NCBI RefSeq assembly: GCF_002007235.1
Contig: NZ_MUHW01000001.1
Span: 62,001 to 126,000, forward strand
Length of the DNA: 64,000 nt
Source of the DNA: Oribacterium sp. C9
Lineage (GTDB): Bacteria > Bacillota > Clostridia > Lachnospirales > Lachnospiraceae
Reading direction: 5' to 3'
In this document: in pieces, positions 1-7,611 of the stretch
Layout of the letters: each line of letters starts with the position of its first letter
Numbering within the stretch: the first letter of the stretch is position 1
Program-made: the position numbers and the translations under genes
Notes under the pieces: generated by a model
Databases searched by the model: none
Told to the model about the DNA's origin: nothing
What the model saw: the letters and a program-made list of their open reading frames with translations, nothing else

Positions 1-1
1 G

Positions 2-76
2 ATGATAGCTACCATCACCGACGAAATGATACCGGAGCTGGATCCAAAGCATTTTAAAAAGAGAGACAGAAGGTAG
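2..76 (+). CDS. 3' end of an unidentified gene (partial)
   Basis: An open frame enters from the window edge and ends at a TAG, giving the tail ...ITDEMIPELDPKHFKKRDRR. It is on the same strand as uxaB and lies about 200 bases before the uxaB promoter. It could belong to the same uronate or pectin catabolic region, but 24 residues are too few to identify it. The basic, charged tail looks like a normal cytosolic C-terminus. Confidence 0.4.
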   Translation: MIATITDEMIPELDPKHFKKRDRR

Positions 77-274
77 GACGAGGGATGAGAGATGAGAGAG
101 CTACTTTAGATATGCTCATCAATGTACTACGTCCTATATATCAGATGAACGTTTGGAATGTTATTTCAGAAGTCAGAGTAAAAAAACTGAGTTCAGAAAG
201 GACATTTCCGGACGTTTTTTTATTTAGTGAAATACTGACAAAAACAGAAGTAAAATTAGTATTTATTTTACTAA

Positions 275-303
275 TTGACATATTAGAGTAAACAGAATAT
301 ATT
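275..303 (+). promoter_or_regulatory. sigma-A-type promoter of uxaBA
   Basis: A perfect -35 box TTGACA (275-280), a 17-base spacer and the -10 box TATATT (298-303) lie about 95 bases ahead of the uxaB start. Transcription would start around 310, inside the palindrome described next. Confidence 0.75.
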
Positions 304-306
304 AAA

Positions 307-320
307 TGTAAGCGCTTACA
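307..320 (+). promoter_or_regulatory. cre-type / LacI-family operator
   Basis: TGTAAGCGCTTACA is a perfect 14-base palindrome and fits the catabolite-responsive element pattern TGWAARCGYTWWCW at every position. It starts 3 bases after the -10 box, so a bound CcpA or other LacI/GalR-family repressor would sit on the transcription start. Whether CcpA or a dedicated uronate regulator binds it cannot be told from the sequence. Confidence 0.75.
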
Positions 321-397
321 AAAGTATGGCAGAGAACTGTGAGATAAGTAAGCATTATATTAAAATAAAGTTGATTCGATTGAAAGGGGATAATTCA

Positions 398-1891
398 ATG
401 GAAAAGTTAAACTATCAGGTACTCGAGAAGTCAGGTTATGAGGGGTATATCCTTAAAGATGCGCCTGTAAAGGTGATGCAGTTCGGTGAGGGAAATTTCC
501 TTAGAGCTTTTGTGGATTACTGGTTTGATATGTCAAACGAGAAGGCAGGATGGAACGGAAAAGTTACACTTGTTCAGCCTATAGGACAGGGACTTACAGA
601 TCTTATAAATGAGCAGGAAGGGCTTTATACTCTTTACCTTCGTGGATCTGAGAATGGGCAGAAGGTTAATAAAAAGAGGGTTATTTCATCAGTTAAAAAC
701 TGCATATCTCCTTATACAAAGGAAGGATTTAAGGATATGCTTGAGCTTGCAAAGTCAGATGATCTCGAGTATATCGTTTCCAATACAACTGAGGCTGGTA
801 TAGTTTACGATCCTGAAACAAAGTTCGATCAGGAGCCTCCGGTTTCATTCCCCGGAAAGATGACAAGAGTCCTCTATGAGAGATTTAAGGCAGGAAAAGC
901 AGGCGTTGTTGTTCTTTCCTGTGAGCTTATAGACAATAACGGACAGGAGCTCAAGAAGATTGTTAATCGTCATATCGATGAGTGGAATCTAGGAGATGAT
1001 TTCAAGAAGTGGGTTAATGATGAGGTTCTTTTCTGCTCAACACTTGTTGACAGAATCGTTCCGGGTCGTATCCGTGATCCAAAGGAAGTGGAGGAGCTTG
1101 ATAAGGAGAACGGCTACACAGATCCGCTTACAGATGTCGGTGAGGTATTTGGCGTATGGTACATCGAGGGTCCTAAGTCGCTTGAGGATAAGCTTCCGTT
1201 CAAGAAGGCTGGAGTAAATGTTCATGTTGTTCCTGAGGTAGCTCCTTATAAGAAGAGAAAGGTTCGTATCCTTAACGGTGCTCATACAGGTTTTGTTCTC
1301 GGTTCTTATCTTGCAGGGTTTGATATCGTTCGCGACTGTATGCATGACGATGTAGTTAAAAACTATATGAACAAGATGCTTAAGGACGAAATTATTCCTA
1401 TTCTTCCATTAGATAAAGAAGATTGTGAGAATTTTGCATCAGCAGTTGAGGATCGTTTCAATAACCCGTTTGTAGATCATCAGCTCATGAGCATTTCGCT
1501 TAACTCCACATCAAAGTGGAAGGCAAGAAATATGCCATCACTTCTTGAATATGTTGATAAGTTCGGAAAGCTCCCAGAGGTTCTTTCGATGAGCTTTGCC
1601 GCATATATCGCATTTTATAACAATGATGTACAGCGTCGAGAAGAGGATGGACTCATCTGCAAGCGCCCTAAGGGTAATGAATATAAGATTCAGGATGACA
1701 AGGAAGTTATAGATTTCTATGAAGCCCATAAGGATGATGATGTAAAGACTCTCGTTCATGCTGTAATGACAAATGAAGAATTCTGGGGACAGGATCTTAC
1801 CAAGGTTCCGGGTTTTGAGGAAGTAACAGTAAAGAATCTTACTCTTATCAAGGAGCAGGGAGCAAAGGCTGCATACGCGTCAGTACTTTAA
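398..1891 (+). CDS. uxaB: tagaturonate reductase (altronate oxidoreductase)
   Basis: This 497-residue cytosolic NAD-dependent enzyme interconverts tagaturonate and altronate in galacturonate catabolism. It belongs to the long-chain mannitol dehydrogenase family. The N-terminal nucleotide-binding part begins VKVMQFGEGNFLRAF. The family's catalytic set is visible as K288, N293 and H296 in KVRILNGAHTG, with the same K-x4-N-x2-H spacing known in mannitol 2-dehydrogenase. The ATG at 398 is chosen because GAAAGGGG precedes it; a longer frame opens at 326 but lacks a ribosome site and runs into the leader. uxaA follows 30 bases later, so the two form an operon under the promoter and cre-like site at 275-320. 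Fructuronate reductase (uxuB) is the close alternative, but the adjacent uxaA favours uxaB. Confidence 0.9.
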   Translation: MEKLNYQVLEKSGYEGYILKDAPVKVMQFGEGNFLRAFVDYWFDMSNEKAGWNGKVTLVQPIGQGLTDLINEQEGLYTLYLRGSENGQKVNKKRVISSVKNCISPYTKEGFKDMLELAKSDDLEYIVSNTTEAGIVYDPETKFDQEPPVSFPGKMTRVLYERFKAGKAGVVVLSCELIDNNGQELKKIVNRHIDEWNLGDDFKKWVNDEVLFCSTLVDRIVPGRIRDPKEVEELDKENGYTDPLTDVGEVFGVWYIEGPKSLEDKLPFKKAGVNVHVVPEVAPYKKRKVRILNGAHTGFVLGSYLAGFDIVRDCMHDDVVKNYMNKMLKDEIIPILPLDKEDCENFASAVEDRFNNPFVDHQLMSISLNSTSKWKARNMPSLLEYVDKFGKLPEVLSMSFAAYIAFYNNDVQRREEDGLICKRPKGNEYKIQDDKEVIDFYEAHKDDDVKTLVHAVMTNEEFWGQDLTKVPGFEEVTVKNLTLIKEQGAKAAYASVL

Positions 1892-1921
1892 TGAAAGGAA
1901 ACCTTCTTAGGGAAAAGAAAC

Positions 1922-3412
1922 ATGGCCAAAGCACAGATAGTACATATCAATCCGGAGGATAACGTTGTCGTTGCCATCGCGCCAATAGCCAAGGGTGACG
2001 AAATCAGAATCGATGATATTGATATAAAAGCAATCGAGGATATTCCTCAGGGACATAAGGTAGCGGTAAAGCCGATTCCCAGAGATGAGCAGGTGATCAA
2101 ATATGGTGTGTCCATTGGGCACACCACTAAAGATGTCAAAGCAGGACAATGGGTTCATACACATGACATGAAGACAAATTTAAGCGGAGAAGTTGTGTAT
2201 ACCTACAATCCCGCTGTACCGGCAAAGGCAGAAATGCCTGTGGAGACATTTGAGGGATATGTCAGACCTGATGGAAAAGTCGGAACACGTAATGAGATTT
2301 GGATCATCCCTACAGTGGGCTGCGTCAATGATGTGGCAAAGCATCTTGTTGAGATGAATCAGGATCTGGTAAAGGGTTCTATAGATGGGCTCTATACATA
2401 TACTCATCCATTTGGATGTTCCCAGACAGGAGGAGATCATGCACAGACACGTAGGGTACTTGCTGATCTGGTTCGTCATGCAAATGCCGGTGCTGTGCTT
2501 GTTCTTTCATTGGGCTGTGAGAACCTTACTCATGAACAGTTCCTTCAGGAGCTGGGCGAATACAACCCTGACAGAGTGAAATTCCTTACCTGTCAGGATG
2601 TAGAGGATGAATTCGAGGCCGGTTCAGAGCTGTTACGTGAGCTTGCTGAATATGCGTCAAAGTTTAAAAGAGAGACAGTAGGGATCGACAAGCTCGTGCT
2701 TGGAATGAAGTGCGGAGGATCAGACGGTCTATCTGGAATAACCGCTAACCCGACAGTAGGAAGAGTATCCGATATGGTCGTTGCTCAGGGTGGGACAACC
2801 ATATTAACTGAAGTGCCCGAGATGTTCGGCGCTGAAAGTATGCTTATGGACAGATGCGTAAATGAAGATGTATTTAACAAGGCTTCAAATATGCTTAACG
2901 GGTTTAAGGACTATTTCATTAGTCACAATGAGGTTGTTTATGATAATCCTTCACCGGGAAATAAAGAAGGCGGAATAACCACATTGGAAGATAAATCCTG
3001 CGGATGCGTACAGAAGGGCGGAAAAGCTGCAATAGCTGACGTACTTTCATATGGCGAAGAGGTTCATACAAAGGGGCTTAATCTGTTATACGGTCCGGGA
3101 AATGATCTTGTATCGAGTACCAATCTTACTGCTGCAGGCTGCACAGTGATACTTTTCACAACTGGAAGAGGAACACCGTTTGGTTCGCCGGCTCCGGTCG
3201 CAAAGATCGCTACCAATGATAGGCTTGCTGAGAAGAAAAAGAATTGGATCGATTTTAATGCAGGTCCGGTTGCTTCCAGGGGTGAATCAATAGATGATGC
3301 CGGAAGACGTCTTTTTGATTTTGTAAAAGAGATAGCTTCAGGAAAGCAGACTCAGGCAGAAAAGCACGGATTCAGAGAGATATCCATATTTAAGGATGGT
3401 GTTGTATTATAA
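1922..3412 (+). CDS. uxaA: altronate dehydratase
   Basis: This 496-residue enzyme dehydrates altronate to 2-keto-3-deoxygluconate, the step after UxaB. It has the two-part architecture of full-length UxaA: an N-terminal SAF-like domain (about residues 1-95) and a large catalytic region (about 105-490). The catalytic region is rich in the family's Gly/Cys motifs, such as YTHPFGCSQTGGDH, LGMKCGGSDGLSG and DKSCGCVQKGGK, in which cysteines are likely metal ligands. It starts 30 bases after uxaB. No kdgK or kdgA appears in the window, so the later steps are encoded elsewhere. A factor-independent terminator follows directly. Confidence 0.93.
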   Translation: MAKAQIVHINPEDNVVVAIAPIAKGDEIRIDDIDIKAIEDIPQGHKVAVKPIPRDEQVIKYGVSIGHTTKDVKAGQWVHTHDMKTNLSGEVVYTYNPAVPAKAEMPVETFEGYVRPDGKVGTRNEIWIIPTVGCVNDVAKHLVEMNQDLVKGSIDGLYTYTHPFGCSQTGGDHAQTRRVLADLVRHANAGAVLVLSLGCENLTHEQFLQELGEYNPDRVKFLTCQDVEDEFEAGSELLRELAEYASKFKRETVGIDKLVLGMKCGGSDGLSGITANPTVGRVSDMVVAQGGTTILTEVPEMFGAESMLMDRCVNEDVFNKASNMLNGFKDYFISHNEVVYDNPSPGNKEGGITTLEDKSCGCVQKGGKAAIADVLSYGEEVHTKGLNLLYGPGNDLVSSTNLTAAGCTVILFTTGRGTPFGSPAPVAKIATNDRLAEKKKNWIDFNAGPVASRGESIDDAGRRLFDFVKEIASGKQTQAEKHGFREISIFKDGVVL

Positions 3413-3422
3413 TATAAAGAAC

Positions 3423-3455
3423 GGACCTGAATCGGAAAGCCGGTTCAGGTCCTTT
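3423..3455 (+). terminator. terminator after uxaA
   Basis: A 13-bp stem, GGACCTGAATCGG paired with CCGGTTCAGGTCC (one G-U pair), has an AAAG loop and is followed by a short TTTAA tail. It starts 10 bases after the uxaA stop. Confidence 0.75.
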
Positions 3456-3463
3456 AATGCTTC

Positions 3464-3495
3464 AAAAAAATACCTCCCGGGCTAATGGGAGGTAT
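3464..3495 (-). terminator. minus-strand terminator of the HPr-like gene
   Basis: ATACCTCCC (3470-3478) pairs with GGGAGGTAT (3487-3495). Read on the minus strand, the hairpin is followed by seven T's. It lies 67 bases past the stop of the 3563-3760 gene. Confidence 0.8.
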
Positions 3496-3562
3496 CTATA
3501 GAAGAAAAATCAAGTCATGACTAAAAAAACACGACTTAAAAAATGAGAATTAAGTTTAAAAA

Positions 3563-3760
3563 TTAAGCTGAAAAGATAATAGTCTTATCACATTTAATTT
3601 CAACCACCTGATTCGGATCCATGGAACCATTTGAAATCATACCAAGAAAAGAATCGACAGATGTATTTGTCATTTCAATATCTAAGTGTGAATTAAAACG
3701 GTAAACACTGATTTGGTGGTCTCCATTAAGCTGTGACAGAACCTTACGAATTCTATCCAT
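3563..3760 (-). CDS. small HPr-like protein lacking the active-site region
   Basis: This 65-residue protein has TSVDSFLGMISNGSMDPNQVVEIKC, which matches the second half of HPr around regulatory Ser-46 (KSIMGVMSLG...EITI). The protein begins at about the position of HPr helix 1, so the first strand and the catalytic His-15 segment are absent. It therefore cannot relay phosphate as a PTS carrier does. The Ser-46-equivalent serine is present (VDSFLG). The start has an excellent ribosome site (AAGGAGGGG, 6 bases upstream) and the gene has its own terminator, so it is probably real and expressed. The HPr assignment is pattern-based; a regulatory role like that of Crh is only a guess. Confidence 0.55.
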   Translation of the reverse strand: MDRIRKVLSQLNGDHQISVYRFNSHLDIEMTNTSVDSFLGMISNGSMDPNQVVEIKCDKTIIFSA

Positions 3761-4059
3761 CGCTATCCCCTCCTTATATTGATATCAAAGAGCAGAATAA
3801 ATGCCAAAAACAAGTTGATGATCAATCAGATATATAATCAACCGGCAAAATCAAAATACTCTATAAACAAGTTTTAATTATAGCATATTTACATCAAATA
3901 GTCACATTAAAATCAAAATAATAACGCATTATGCACAACGGATATCAAATTCAAAGCCTGATTTATAAGGAAAAACATATATATTGTACATGCAAGTGAG
4001 CGGATAATTTGATATATTTTGTGGTACAGAATAATGTCGTTATGAAAGGGAGATAAAAA
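3761..4059. other. divergent intergenic region
   Basis: This AT-rich spacer lies between the divergent HPr-like gene and the membrane-protein gene at 4060. It should hold both promoters. A minus-strand TATAAT (within ATGCTATAATTAAAA, near 3875) has only a weak -35. On the plus strand only a TTGATA with a short 15-base spacer to AATAAT is visible. I see no RNA gene or repeat. Confidence 0.4.
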
Positions 4060-4557
4060 ATGATCGATGAAAAGAAAATAAACGAATTCAGTGAAATGGC
4101 AGGGATCAAGTCTAAGAGAGACATTGAAGGAGGCGAGTCCCTGATGGAGAACTATATAAAAAATGCAAGAAAGTTTACATTAATTGGAACAGTAGGAGTC
4201 TTTATAGGGTTAATATGCATTCTGACCATAAGGGAACAGAATAATCCGTTTATGATACTTGCAGCCATAGTGATGTTTGCAGGGGCGCTTATAGCAGTGA
4301 CAGGAATTTCCTCGTTAAGAGCAGAAGGTATGCTCAGGACTTTTGCGCAGATAGCTTCCATGCAGCCAACAACAGCTTCTATGAAAGATCTGGAAAAGGC
4401 TATAGTGCGCTGTGGTATGACGGGTGTTCGCAAGCAGGTTAAGTTCCAGATAGAAGCTGCTGTTTCAAAATATGAAAAGCTTGAAGGGGCTGATCTGGAG
4501 CTGGCTGAGGAAGTAAGAAGATCCGGTCAGAAACTGCATGTGAAAAGAATAATCTGA
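4060..4557 (+). CDS. small two-pass membrane protein of unknown function
   Basis: I do not recognise the family of this 165-residue protein. Residues 1-27 are charged and soluble. Two hydrophobic segments follow, about residues 37-55 (FTLIGTVGVFIGLICILTI) and 64-83 (FMILAAIVMFAGALIAVTG), joined by a short polar turn. The C-terminal 75 residues are predicted cytosolic and helical (MKDLEKAIVRCGMTG..., then a Glu/Lys-rich helix). The ribosome site GAAAGGGAG supports the ATG at 4060. It is flanked by the two HPr-like genes but has no clear operon link to either. It may be a small membrane-anchored regulator or scaffold; nothing in the sequence decides this. Confidence 0.65.
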   Translation: MIDEKKINEFSEMAGIKSKRDIEGGESLMENYIKNARKFTLIGTVGVFIGLICILTIREQNNPFMILAAIVMFAGALIAVTGISSLRAEGMLRTFAQIASMQPTTASMKDLEKAIVRCGMTGVRKQVKFQIEAAVSKYEKLEGADLELAEEVRRSGQKLHVKRII

Positions 4558-4933
4558 AACAGAAAATAGACACATTCAGTAACAACTGTACGATATTAAA
4601 AAATAATAATCTTTTTGTCTATGATAGTTTATAATCTGTGTAAAAATCACAAAAAATATTAATGTTTACATTAGGGCATTGCTATTTAATTCCTATGGTG
4701 GTAGTATTCCTTGCGATTATAAAATCCATGGTTCTGAGATATTTTTGTATACAGAAATTCAGTCTATACGGAAGATATACTATTTGTAAAAAGTATTAAA
4801 ATCTCAAAAAGTTTTTGTTTGAACTATGGAAAGAATTAAGACATGGTGATATAGTGCATTTCATCACATGAGTTAAAAAGTGTTGGGTATAGAAAAAACA
4901 TCCCATTTTTTTATTTTCAGGAGGAGTGATACG
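4558..4933. other. 376-base spacer, no gene recognised
   Basis: This AT-rich spacer contains only weak promoter-like hexamers (a TATAAT near 4630 without a good -35). A 45-codon open frame from 4662 has no ribosome site and is not convincing. Just before the next gene there is a T7 run at 4905-4911 followed by CAGGAGG. Confidence 0.35.
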
Positions 4934-5164
4934 ATGAGTGAATTAAGCATTATGATTCCGGATCGTGAGGCCGTAAGTGATTTTGTTGAAGTAACTTCAA
5001 AGCTTCCGTTTGATATGGATATCGTTCAGGGATCAAAGATCGTTGATGCCAAGTCAATACTTGGAGTTATATACATGGGTCTTGGAAAGGTTCTCAGCCT
5101 TAAGTTCAGAACAGAGAATCTTGCAGACGTAAAGTCATCACTTAAGGATTTTATCGTAGAGTGA
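4934..5164 (+). CDS. HPr-family protein with Asp in place of catalytic His
   Basis: This 76-residue protein is almost as long as HPr (about 85-88). Residues 35-52, SKIVDAKSILGVIYMGLG, align with HPr GKTVNLKSIMGVMSLG, including regulatory Ser-46 (KSILG). The segment aligned with the catalytic HARPAT reads DREAVS, so His-15 appears replaced by Asp-10 and the conserved Arg/Pro are lost. It is thus HPr-like but unlikely to accept phosphate from enzyme I. A Crh-like signalling role in carbon catabolite control is an inference. The ATG at 4934 follows CAGGAGGAGTG, a strong ribosome site. No other PTS gene is nearby. Confidence 0.75.
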   Translation: MSELSIMIPDREAVSDFVEVTSKLPFDMDIVQGSKIVDAKSILGVIYMGLGKVLSLKFRTENLADVKSSLKDFIVE

Positions 5165-5318
5165 TATGTTAAATCTTTTAGAAGCGCTTGGATTGGGATG
5201 AATACCGATTCAGGCGTTTTTTATTTTATATAAGCACAGTGGCATTATATTAATTAATATTGGCATTTCTCCAATACCTGCTTTAGTTGTGGTAATATGA
5301 ATCCAGGATGAGGTGTAT

Positions 5319-5870
5319 ATGCAGATAGAAATACAAAGATGTAACAGGAAATCAATAGTGATAAGTGTTAACAGTAAGGCGGAGGTAGTGATCAAAGCGC
5401 CTTACAGGACAACTGATACTGAAATACAGGAAGTATTGAAAAAAAGAGCTGCATGGATCAAAGAACATGTGGATAAGGTAATGAAGGAGAGGGAGAGAGC
5501 CGAGTCACTGGAACCGATTAGTAGCGAAGAACTGCAGAAATTAGGTGATAAGGCTGTTGAATTTATTCCAAAACGTGTGGAATACTTTGCAGAGAAGGTG
5601 GGGGTCTCTTACGGCCGTATAACCATAAGAAACCAGAAGACCAGATGGGGAAGCTGCAGTTCCAAGGGAAATCTGAATTTTAATTGTCTTTTGATGTTAA
5701 CACCTCCTGATATAATAGACTATGTAATTGTACATGAGCTTTGTCACAGGAAAGTGATGGATCATTCTATTAAGTTCTGGGCTGAAGTCGAGAAGGTTCT
5801 TCCTGACTATAAAAAAAGGCGTAAATGGCTAAATGACAATGGTGGAGTGATAATAGGCAGAATGGAATAG
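5319..5870 (+). CDS. YgjP/DUF45-type M48-like metallopeptidase
   Basis: This 183-residue soluble protein belongs to the YgjP (DUF45, WLM-like) group of zinc metallopeptidases. The zinc motif is HELCH in DYVIVHELCHRKVMDHSIKFWAEVEKVLPDY, with the downstream Glu typical of a third ligand. The conserved upstream segment RNQKTRWGSCSSKGNLNFN is also present. The physiological substrate of the family is not established. I take the ATG at 5319 because GATGAGG lies 7 bases upstream; a GTG at 5313 abuts that site and is less likely. The gene ends just before a strong bidirectional terminator. Confidence 0.85.
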   Translation: MQIEIQRCNRKSIVISVNSKAEVVIKAPYRTTDTEIQEVLKKRAAWIKEHVDKVMKERERAESLEPISSEELQKLGDKAVEFIPKRVEYFAEKVGVSYGRITIRNQKTRWGSCSSKGNLNFNCLLMLTPPDIIDYVIVHELCHRKVMDHSIKFWAEVEKVLPDYKKRRKWLNDNGGVIIGRME

Positions 5871-5872
5871 AG

Positions 5873-5912
5873 AAAGCCCCGTTGGTACTGTCAGAGTACC
5901 AACGGGCTTTTT
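5873..5912. terminator. bidirectional terminator
   Basis: AAAGCCC(C)GTTGGTACT and AGTACCAACGGGCTTT form a GC-rich stem with a GTCAG loop. It has an A run on the left and a T run on the right, so it can stop the peptidase gene on the plus strand and dacA on the minus strand, whose TGA adjoins it. Confidence 0.9.
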
Positions 5913-5913
5913 A

Positions 5914-7611
5914 TCATCTTCTGCGATTTCTTTTTTTGGAGCGGCTGTTCAGAAGTATATCACGACGGGCCTTCTGCTCTCTGGTAAGGTCATGAGTGTG
6001 TTTAAGCATACGGGAGCGGCGTCTCCTTCGTATAAACTCCTCATGTCTTTCTAAGAGGTAGTATATTCCGAATACACTGATGGCAATCAGTCCAATCAAA
6101 GCAAGGATAGATACAAGCCTGATGATAGGCTTTTGGATCTCTATACGTCCTTCCTCCTGATTCAAGACCACAGGTGCGTGATTCTCGGCGCTTTCAACAG
6201 GCAACTGCCCTGAAACTGTAGGATGTGTGCTGTCACTATAGCTTACGCTGATGCTTTCAGGAACTGTTTCAACGATATTAGATTCGGTTTTTGCCTGTTC
6301 ACTTGAAGCTGAGATATATTCATCTGACTGATCTGATAGCCTGATGTAGGCATTGCCGACAGATTTATCACCGTATGTATAGTCAATACGTGCGAATGCA
6401 CCGTCTGTTTTTTCCGAATCATTTAATTCGTAACTTATGGAGCTTGAAACATCATCAAAGGATGCATCGGCAGGAAGGGTGACATGATATGAGGACGGGA
6501 TGTCAAAGCTCAGAGAGTTTACCAGCTGAATACCATCTACCTTCAGGTTACTGGAAAGCTTATTTATCTTTGCATCATATGCTGCAGCCTCGTAGGATTT
6601 GAAATTCTTGTATCCGAAATCAAAGAGTTTTTTTGTATCTGTATATTGTGAGTTATGTCCGTTGAGAATTACGGATATAAGTGTCATTCCGTTCTTTTCA
6701 CAGGCTGTTACAAGTGTATTTCCTGCCAATGTTGTATAACCGGTCTTTCCGGCGAAAACACCGGGGTAATACTCCGAATAACTCTTACGCATCATGTGAT
6801 GGTGGGCATAAACTGTATTTTCGCTATCTGTATCATTGGGATACTTTGAGATGGGAGCGTGAGTATATACCTGAGCAGCATCGATAGCCCTGAAGGTATC
6901 GTTTTTAATGGCGTACTGCATTATCTTTGCGAAGTCATAGGCACAGGTATAGTGGTCAGGATTGTTAAGACCCGAAGGATTCGCAAAATGCGAATTGATG
7001 CAGCCGATATCTGCGGCCTTTTCATTCATCATATCAGCGAATTTCTCATTTGAGCCTGCTATATATTCCGCGAGAGCGTTGGCACAATCGTTGGCTGAAT
7101 GCAGAAGAAGGCCATAAAGACAATCTCTTACAGAAAGTTTATCTCCGGGAATCGCACCGATGATTGTGGAGTTTGGCTCCAGATTACCGTTTACTGCTGC
7201 ATAAGAGAAGGTGACTTTATCTTCAAGATCCTTGCAGTTTTCAAGAACAAGGACTGCAGTAAGTACCTTAGTAATAGATGCAGGGAAGTATGCTGTTGTG
7301 GAATTCTTTTCATAAAGTATGGCACCTGAGTCCGCATCAATAAGTATTGCACCCTCTGAATTCAATGAAAAGTCAGCCTGGGGCCATGAAACGGCTGCAA
7401 ATCCGGTAATCGGAGTGAGTTTTAATGAATCGAAAACCTTGTTGACAACTTCCATGGAATGTGGATAAGCAGATGCGGTATCTGATATAGGGGTACCGGA
7501 GATGTTATATGTTTGTATGGAATTTGCTATAAGAAATGTGGCAGACAGAGCGAAAAACACTCGTCTGCCGAATTTTTTTATTTTTTTAAAAGAATAATTA
7601 TTTTGTATCAT
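5914..7611 (-). CDS. dacA: D-alanyl-D-alanine carboxypeptidase (PBP5-like)
   Basis: This 565-residue low-molecular-weight penicillin-binding protein trims pentapeptides in peptidoglycan. All three active-site motifs are present: S112-I-T-K115, S172-A-N174 and K289-T-G291. A hydrophobic N-terminal segment (about residues 17-36) should export it. Unlike classic PBP5, which ends in an amphipathic anchor, it has a transmembrane helix near residues 505-528 (LVSILALIGLIAISVFGIYYLL). That helix is followed by a very basic tail ending in KKRNRRR. Its start overlaps the histidine kinase end by 14 bases, so it is translationally coupled and is the last gene of the regulator-kinase-carboxypeptidase operon. 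This suggests the pair senses cell-wall state, an inference from context. The dac subtype is not certain. Confidence 0.92.
   Translation of the reverse strand: MIQNNYSFKKIKKFGRRVFFALSATFLIANSIQTYNISGTPISDTASAYPHSMEVVNKVFDSLKLTPITGFAAVSWPQADFSLNSEGAILIDADSGAILYEKNSTTAYFPASITKVLTAVLVLENCKDLEDKVTFSYAAVNGNLEPNSTIIGAIPGDKLSVRDCLYGLLLHSANDCANALAEYIAGSNEKFADMMNEKAADIGCINSHFANPSGLNNPDHYTCAYDFAKIMQYAIKNDTFRAIDAAQVYTHAPISKYPNDTDSENTVYAHHHMMRKSYSEYYPGVFAGKTGYTTLAGNTLVTACEKNGMTLISVILNGHNSQYTDTKKLFDFGYKNFKSYEAAAYDAKINKLSSNLKVDGIQLVNSLSFDIPSSYHVTLPADASFDDVSSSISYELNDSEKTDGAFARIDYTYGDKSVGNAYIRLSDQSDEYISASSEQAKTESNIVETVPESISVSYSDSTHPTVSGQLPVESAENHAPVVLNQEEGRIEIQKPIIRLVSILALIGLIAISVFGIYYLLERHEEFIRRRRRSRMLKHTHDLTREQKARRDILLNSRSKKRNRRR

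Noticed and set aside
85-291. 68-codon open frame before the uxaBA promoter
   Set aside because: It has no ribosome site and no family resemblance, and its end covers the clear -35 box at 275. It is best seen as non-coding.
4662-4799. 45-codon open frame in the 4558-4933 spacer with a hydrophobic middle
   Set aside because: There is no Shine-Dalgarno and no terminator, and the composition is that of an AT-rich spacer.
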